Of a stretch of 64,000 nt of DNA, positions 58,471 through 64,000 are shown piece by piece (position 1 is the first letter of the stretch; the number at the start of each line of letters is the position of its first letter). Below the pieces are notes generated by a model. That model saw nothing but the letters and a program-made list of their open reading frames with translations. It had not been told where the DNA came from and ran no database searches. The DNA lies in the NCBI GenBank assembly GCA_035578905.1, contig JAQJVL010000201.1, positions 1,202,290 through 1,266,289 on the forward strand, in the 5' to 3' direction. The DNA is from Stictocephala bisonia. Taxonomy: Eukaryota; Arthropoda; Insecta; Hemiptera; Membracidae. Both the position numbers and the translations under genes were made by a program.

Positions 58471-58997
58471 ACATTACATGTTGTGTTTTTAATTGAAAAT
58501 CATAAGCACAATGTATATTGATCGATTTCATTTAATCACATTCACCATCCTCAAACCAAAGCAATTACAAAGAAAAAAAGATTTATTTGTTAATTCTTGG
58601 TTTTTGGTCTTGAACATTCATAAATGAGGTTTATGGAAATAAATTGCTGTAATATATGTACTATTTTATATTATAGGCGAGACAGAGACAGATGGCGGCC
58701 TGGAGTGGATGTGTATGTATTGAATCAAATTGTACTGTGTGATGTTTTAATGAACATATTATAACAAGATGTGAATGATTTCCTGATGATGCATTCAGAT
58801 CACAGAGTCCGGACATCGTAGAAAATCATACGTTAATCATTTTAATCGCTAACAAACAAATTTTAACAATACAATCTAGTGCTCCCAATTTATAATCTAC
58901 ATTTTCTTATCTGATATTATAAAAGTATGACAGAAGAAATCAACAAATTTTTAAGGAGCTTTTGAAAAATACTGTATGTTAGTGATATTTTACCTAC
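58471..58997. other. REV1 intron 2, 5' end
   Basis: AT-rich; includes the exon 2 donor at its right edge. Nothing else recognised. Confidence 0.5.
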
Positions 58998-59124
58998 ATG
59001 AGTAACCATTAACAAAAATCGCTACTCCATTAAATAGTTGAGGGTTTTCTGAGGGGACTTCACTAGCAGCGCCAATTTTAAATTGATCTTCCAGTTTAGT
59101 TTTCTTTGCCTCCATATAACCTCC
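58998..59124 (-). CDS. REV1: REV1 exon 2 (start of BRCT domain)
   Basis: Residues about 22-63: GGYMEAKKTKLEDQF, then PQLFNGVAIFVNGYS. This is the characteristic entry into the REV1 BRCT domain (GYM..K..KLE.QF ... F.GVAI.VNGY), which helps localise REV1 to damaged or primer-template DNA. Acceptor CAG just above 59124, donor GTAGGT just below 58998. Phase 0 entry, phase 1 exit; the split codon TCG joins PSADEL of exon 3, giving the expected spacing in the BRCT fold. Confidence 0.95.
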
Positions 59125-59207
59125 CTGAAAAATTACCAGAACATTGATTATTTTTTTGTTTAAACTAACACATAGTTACAAGCAACTTAAGTACATCAGT
59201 TAACAGA

Positions 59208-59760
59208 ATGTGGTCTAGTTTGGAAGTAGCTAGATTATATGCAGGCCTTAGGGCGCTCTGCTTTAGCTCTCCAACTCATAACAATAGGAGCAATTTGTCA
59301 TTTGTTTTGCCTAACATGCGGCTGTTGGTGCATTCTTACTTCTACTCAATGAAATTTGATAACCCGATTCTTTCAGGAAGTGGTAAAGTAGACCTATTAC
59401 TGGAAACAGCAGAGACCACTGTATGTGCATTGTGGATGGGTGGGTCAATACCACTGTACATGTATGTACAGTGTACATGTATTTAACAAGGGGGGATGAT
59501 TGGCATGACACTGTTTCGTCACTTGCTGAAAAATTACAAGACATATTGGCTGCAAATCAAAAAAATATCGGATTCCTTTTACTCGGGTCAAACAGTTACT
59601 GTCTCCTTTTGGAGGGTAAATGAACTGCTGTATCTGTTTGATCCACATCCAGTGAATGAAAAGCGAGGTGGGGGGATTTGTGAACTAACTATAAATTTAA
59701 ATGCCTTAGGCTCCTCAAAAGACAAATTTTATGCCATTATTTTTGCACTTGACTCGTAGT
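59208..59760 (+). pseudogene. Fragment of a transposon-borne protein, possibly C76/OTU-like protease
   Basis: Frames read RSNLSFVLPNMRLLVHSYFY, then after a short G-rich repeat insertion near 59410-59485 GDDWHDTVSSLAEKL, FLLLGSNSYCLLLEG and, in another frame, LYLFDPHPVNEKRGGG and KFYAIIFAL. The pattern 'YCLL...YLFDPH..N..G' resembles cysteine-protease-like domains found in some large arthropod transposons. I cannot name the family with confidence. Disrupted by at least one frameshift near 59610 and the repeat insertion. It lies in REV1 intron 1 on the opposite strand. Confidence 0.4.
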
Positions 59761-61112
59761 GTAGGGGACTTGAATGAGGATAAATATTTAGAACATATAT
59801 CATGTCTTAAACAAGTTTTGTTTGCTGCCTTTTCTAGTATATTTGCAAGACAGTGGTAGGGATGAGGAAAAAGTAATATGCAGAGATAGCTAACCTCTGC
59901 ATCAGCGCATCAATGTAGGGGAGTGATCTTTTATACCCACTTCTTTTTAAACCCAATGAAAACTCAAATGACCAAGGAGTTTGTCCTTTCAACATTTCAT
60001 TTTTTACTTTTACTGTTTCAAGTTGAAATATAATATGAATAAATGTTTTTCCTATTTCATTTCATAGAAGATTAAATTATTAATCAGTAAAGATAAGACT
60101 AATATTACAGAAGTTGTTCTGTTTTAACTGTTCGAATGCTAGGACAGAGGAATAAAAGGGATGGCTTGAAATTAATGACGATTGATTGGCTTCAAGAGCA
60201 GCTTTTTAAATTAATTAATTATTTAATTCAAGGTATTGCTGCAGATCTAAATAGGTAAATGTCAAATGACTGTTATAACAGTGTAGTCTGGAATGCTGTT
60301 TTTTGTTACTGAACAGAATGATAAATGAATAGGAGTACGTCTCCAACAATTCTTCTTTACATTATACTGTATAAGACCTCACTCTGCACTGCTACAAACA
60401 TGAGATTGTCTTGAGTGAATGACCATTCACTCAAGACAATCGTTAAATGTTCATCTTTTCCAACGTGATTACTTGTATCTCAAAAACTGTTTTTAAAAGA
60501 CTAAGCAAGTACAACAGGATAGTATATTTACAAGGTTGAACTGATAGATGTTAATCCTAGTTATGCAACTGTACGTCACAATAATGGAAAAGATAAGATA
60601 GTTTCTCTGAGACAACTTCTTGCTCTGACAGGAGAATATGACAATGTACTTTCAAAATATGACAGAGATCACGCAACTTTCAAAATACCTTGACGACCAT
60701 TCTCTAATACAGAGGGGTGGATGCAGTGAATAATACACAAGAAATTATCTGCTTTCAATTAATGTTAAGTATTGAAATAACTTATCATTTTCCTTGGTGT
60801 GTATTGATTTGAGATGAATAAAACCCTTTATTCTGTTTCTATTTTTACTGAGTGAGTTTATTAGAGGGTATTAACTAACAAACATCAAGGCCATGTATCA
60901 AAAGGTAGAGGAAGTTGATGAGCCCTCAAAAATAATTTAATATTTATATTCAATTCTATGAATTGCTGATGTTGCAACCACTTGTTTAGTTATTACTCTT
61001 CCTAAGGAAAAGTTCGCTTTTGAAAGAAAATTTGCTCCATCACACTAATTGGAAACCCAAACTATGATCAACTTCATGAGATAAAAAGAATATAATTTCA
61101 TATAGTACTTAC
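59761..61112. other. REV1 intron 1, remainder
   Basis: Mostly unassigned. At 60535-60650 a broken plus-strand frame reads DVNPSYATVRHNNGKDKIVS then LRQLLALTG, similar to the short chromatin- or linker-type segment at the end of Ty3/Gypsy integrase proteins, but too short to call. A 17-bp inverted repeat, gagattgtcttgagtga / tcactcaagacaatcgt, lies at about 60400-60445. Confidence 0.4.
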
Positions 61113-61175
61113 CCACTCAGCAAATCCATTATTGTCATCAGTATGACATTCTTTTCCCCTTCCCTTTCTTTTCAT
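61113..61175 (-). CDS. REV1: REV1 exon 1 (start codon)
   Basis: 63 bp from ATG at 61175: MKRKGRGKECHTDDNNGFAE then W. Vertebrate REV1 also begins with a short basic stretch and a Trp-Gly-Gly-Tyr-Met junction (here W from this exon plus GGYM from exon 2), which supports the start. Donor GTAAGT just below 61113, exit phase 0. No upstream in-frame ATG was preferred. The promoter should lie between about 61180 and 61400, but no core element was identified. Confidence 0.9.
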
Positions 61176-61391
61176 TTTTCTTGATTTGTATGGAAATTAA
61201 CAAAAATCAGGGAAGTGAAGAAACATCTGTGAAGCAAGTACCACAAACATGACTTCACACTCCATCCTTGTAAACTAAAAAAATAAATAAAACAATTCTG
61301 AACCTAATTATACAGTAGTTGTATAGGGTAGGTAGAATTCTAACTCAAGGAAACAATCACTTGTCTTGCTAGGAAGAGGAATAACTCAGTC

Positions 61392-61960
61392 AAGAATCTA
61401 ATCGAACCCGCCTTGTCAGATTTCAGTTACCACAAAAGAGATCACCACAAAAAGTCCTTAAAAATGAACAGTGATAGTGTAGTTTCAACAGATACCTTGG
61501 AGGTATTATCACATAATACAAAGTCGCCGGAACTCTATATTGTTAAATTAGTAAAAAGTTGTGACTGTTTAATTGTTTATAAGCACTGTGATGCATGTTT
61601 ACATAAGTTTACATGCACGTGCATTGACGCTTGTATAAAGTGGAATATGTGTAAGCATATATACATCTAGTGTGTCAAGTAACAAAACAGGCAACAGAGC
61701 AAAGGAGCCAGGACCTTCAAATTATCGAAAACACTGGAGATTCTGAAAGATATGCCATCCTGAAGGAAGTAGGACAAGACAATGAAATAGGAGGAAAATT
61801 CAACATTGCAAAAAATGAATGCTGTGAAGAGTTCTCTTCTTTGATTTAAAAAATTACTAGGCCTACAAACAGTTAAAAATTATCAAATCATGTTTAAAAG
61901 AATGGAAGCCTAAGCTAGGCCTGGAAGAAAATAACTGTGTTAAAAATTATCTACCTAAAA
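61392..61960 (+). pseudogene. SWIM-type zinc-finger fragment of a MULE-like transposon protein
   Basis: Open from about 61392 to 61670: SNRTRLSDFSYHKRDHHKKS leads to VKSCDCLIVYKHCDACLHKF and TCTCIDACIKWNMCKHIY. The last part matches the SWIM pattern CxC...CKH, with additional Cys pairs (C-x-C, C-x2-C) seen in transposon-derived SWIM proteins of arthropods. The frame stops at 61668; related sequence (AILKEVGQDNEIGGKFNIAK) continues in another frame to about 61850. Divergently oriented from REV1, whose ATG is 220 bp away. Could also be a domesticated exon, but the break argues against it. Confidence 0.6.
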
Positions 61961-62506
61961 TTAAATAAATTGTAACAAAAATATTGATAGCCAGAGACTA
62001 ATGTAATTAAAAAATTAAACATATTACAAAAAGAAAGCAAATTATAAGGGAGGATAGTGGAAATACTGCTATTAATACCTTGTTGGGCAATGTCTTGCCT
62101 ATCGATGTTGTGTAACAACATTAAACAATTACTTAAAACTTGTATAGCATTTGTTGTAAATATTGACAATTTTTAGCTTATGTGATTTTAACAATATTAA
62201 CTTTTAACTAGATAAATTACTTTTTGTTATTTATTCGTTTTTGCAAGACAAATACTAACATTAAAAACTAAAAAGTAAGTTATTTAAACATCAGTGTCGC
62301 TTCACAACCATAACAAGGTATTTTGTTAATTTAACTTCTGTCTTATTCTGTATTAATTGTTATGAGGCCCATTTTACTGTATATCATTCGATAATTAAAG
62401 CAACTAATATTTCGATATATATCTAATATAGCTTGATTAGTTAACTATATAATTTAATTATTCTGTTCTTGACGCTCATGAATAAAATTATTATTACTAA
62501 ATCAAA
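61961..62506. other. Unassigned sequence upstream of REV1
   Basis: AT-rich, no gene or repeat recognised. Confidence 0.4.
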
Positions 62507-62640
62507 TCAAATTTCTTTATTCCAGTAGTCCATAAAATTACAGAATGAAATACAGTAAATGAATTACAACATGGGCGTCGTCAACTTCCATAAAAATACA
62601 TAGCTATTAACAAAAAGATCATTACAAAAAGAATAATATG
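62507..62640 (-). mobile_element. LINE 3' end (minus strand)
   Basis: Begins aaatcaaatcaaatttcttt, i.e. on the minus strand ...AATAAAGAAATTTGATTTGATTT, an (ATTTG)n-type LINE tail with a short 3' UTR. No coding part visible. Confidence 0.55.
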
Positions 62641-62952
62641 AACAACATTTAAAAGGTTGATAACAAAATAATTTGAATAACAATTATTGTTGATTGGTTA
62701 TCCAATATACTGTATATGTAATACGCCTATGGCTACTGTAAAGTAATAAAATTGAATAAATAAGGTAGGTTTTGTATGACATTAAACAGACGACACAGCT
62801 GACGACATAAGTATGTGTGATTAATGCAGACAGATTACTTATAGCATTGATTTTACTGTATAAAGAGATACTCCATCCCTATTATGGGAGAGTTGTGGTG
62901 AGGCCCCAAAACTGTTTTGAGGCCTTACGCTGTGCTGCGCATAGCCCTATGT

Positions 62953-63015
62953 TCTCTCTCTCTCTCTCCCTCTCTCTCTCTCTCTCCCTCTCTCTCCCTC
63001 CCTCTCTCTCTCTCC
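62953..63015. repeat. (CT)n microsatellite
   Basis: About 63 bp of CT dinucleotides with scattered CCC interruptions. Confidence 0.97.
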
Positions 63016-63121
63016 CAACTTATTATAAATTGAGACTGGAGGGTTTTTTTGTATTATACATTGGTTTGTGCACCTGTGTCTAACTTAAATATTACATTTT
63101 GGTTATTAATAGTTAAATTCT

Positions 63122-64000
63122 CTACCCATTCGTTAGATACGGTACATCATTGTTACTGTAAAGAGAGCCAATACTAAATGACTCAAAATTTTCATCTAGG
63201 CTATTATTTTCATGCTTGGAAACTGTATCCAATTCTTCATTTACACAATGAATTTGTTTGTTTTTAGACTGAGAACTTAAACAATGAGCAGAAAAATGAT
63301 TTTTTCTTTTACAACTAAAACATATTACACCATATGCTGGACATTTGTTAACCGCATATGTTTTACCACAATTTCTACAATTAGAAATTAATTGGTTTGA
63401 TTTGGACTTAGGCCTATTAGGTTTAGACTTTGACAAATTACTAGAAGCTTGAAATTTACTAGGCTTAAACTTAGGCATAAATTTTGATGTGGAAGTGGAG
63501 CCAGGACCAGAAGCACTAGAGCTAGGTCGAACTTTTACTTGAGAAATTTCAGGACCGTTGAGTTCCTGTACTTGAAGATGAGACAACTCCGCAGCTTTGC
63601 ATATTGAAACAGCTTTCTCAAACGTTAAGCCCTCTTCACAAAGCAAACGTTCTTTGATATGTTGATTTTTGACATTCAACCCACAAATAAGCACGTCTTT
63701 AACTAGGTCTTCCGCAAGTCACCAAGTTCACTAGATAAACTTTTATTTACTAAGTCTGTGACAAAAGAATCTATAGACTCATCTGGCAACTGTTTTCTAG
63801 TAAGGAATTTATGACGTTCTATAGTAACATTCTTTTTGGGTGAAAAATAATTGTTGAATTTATCAACAACTACCGAGTACTTTTTAGAGTCCTCATCTGA
63901 CAAGTTGAAAGAATTGTAAATTTCTAGGCATTTTTCTCCTAAACTATGAAGGAGTAAGGCAATTTTCCTTTTATCTGGCTTGGCATCCAACCCAGATGCA
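63122..64000 (-). pseudogene. Ty3/Gypsy-type gag, running off the right edge
   Basis: Minus-strand gag in two overlapping frames split by a one-base shift near 63705. The upstream frame has KIALLLHSLGEKCLEIYNSF and RHKFLTRKQLPDESIDSFVT. The downstream frame (from 63694) has LICGLNVKNQHIKERLLCEE and GLTFEKAVSICKAAELSHLQ, a basic Ser/Lys/Pro-rich linker, and two zinc knuckles: CRNCGKTYAVNKCPAYG and ICFSCKRKNHFSAHC. The reading ends at a stop near 63122; no protease or RT follows. Layout matches the gag relic at 10.6-11.9 kb. The 5' end lies outside the window. Confidence 0.85.

Overview
The window is AT-rich eukaryotic DNA with introns, mobile-element debris and minisatellites. It most likely comes from an arthropod, probably an insect: the host protein resembles insect REV1, and the repeats are mariner, piggyBac-type, hAT-type, Copia, Ty3/Gypsy and CR1/Jockey-like LINE copies typical of large insect genomes. 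No bacterial signal, CRISPR array or rRNA was seen.

Only one host gene is recognised: REV1, the Y-family translesion polymerase and deoxycytidyl transferase. It runs on the minus strand across almost the whole window. Six consecutive exons join in phase: 61175-61113, 59124-58998, 43556-42431, 40440-40320, 16273-16120 and 566-440. They encode about 572 residues: N-terminus, BRCT domain, polymerase palm and fingers with the DMD and SCDE motifs, and the start of the thumb. The remaining exons lie beyond the left edge. The introns are about 2, 15.4, 2, 24 and 15.6 kb, and nearly everything else in the window is mobile DNA inside them.

Layout from left to right. 2.2-4.7 kb: a 52-copy, 48-bp minisatellite. 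5.6-6.0 kb: a piggyBac transposase fragment. 6.5-10.6 kb: a decayed LINE. 10.6-12.2 kb: a Ty3/Gypsy gag relic. 16.8-19.3 kb: a 2.5-kb foldback element with 1.1-kb arms. 20.0-21.2 kb: a dead mariner. 22.0-38.3 kb: a LINE relic carrying a Copia element and a 10.1-kb TTAA-flanked DNA transposon. 44.6-53.7 kb: a LINE with unusual accessory domains (Ulp1/C48 protease, coiled coil, SGNH hydrolase, macro domain, then endonuclease and reverse transcriptase), interrupted by a hAT-type and a piggyBac-type insertion. 54.0-58.5 kb: another LINE relic, a small foldback, a piggyBac-type MITE and a hAT-type MITE. 59.2-61.1 kb: REV1 intron 1. 61.4-64.0 kb: a SWIM zinc-finger fragment, a LINE tail and a Ty3/Gypsy gag running off the right edge.

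Two things stand out. The first is the 10.1-kb element at 27722-37826. It carries one intact six-exon gene (995 residues) that joins a Mutator-like DDE transposase domain to a YqaJ/lambda-type exonuclease domain, with all expected catalytic residues of both visible. It is bounded by TTAA duplications, and removing it restores the reading frame of the LINE it entered. The second is the LINE at 44.6-53.7 kb, whose first reading frame strings a deSUMOylase-like protease, an SGNH esterase and an ADP-ribose-binding macro domain together upstream of the retrotransposition enzymes.

All calls were made by reading translations, splice sites and repeats by eye. Boundaries of decayed elements are approximate.
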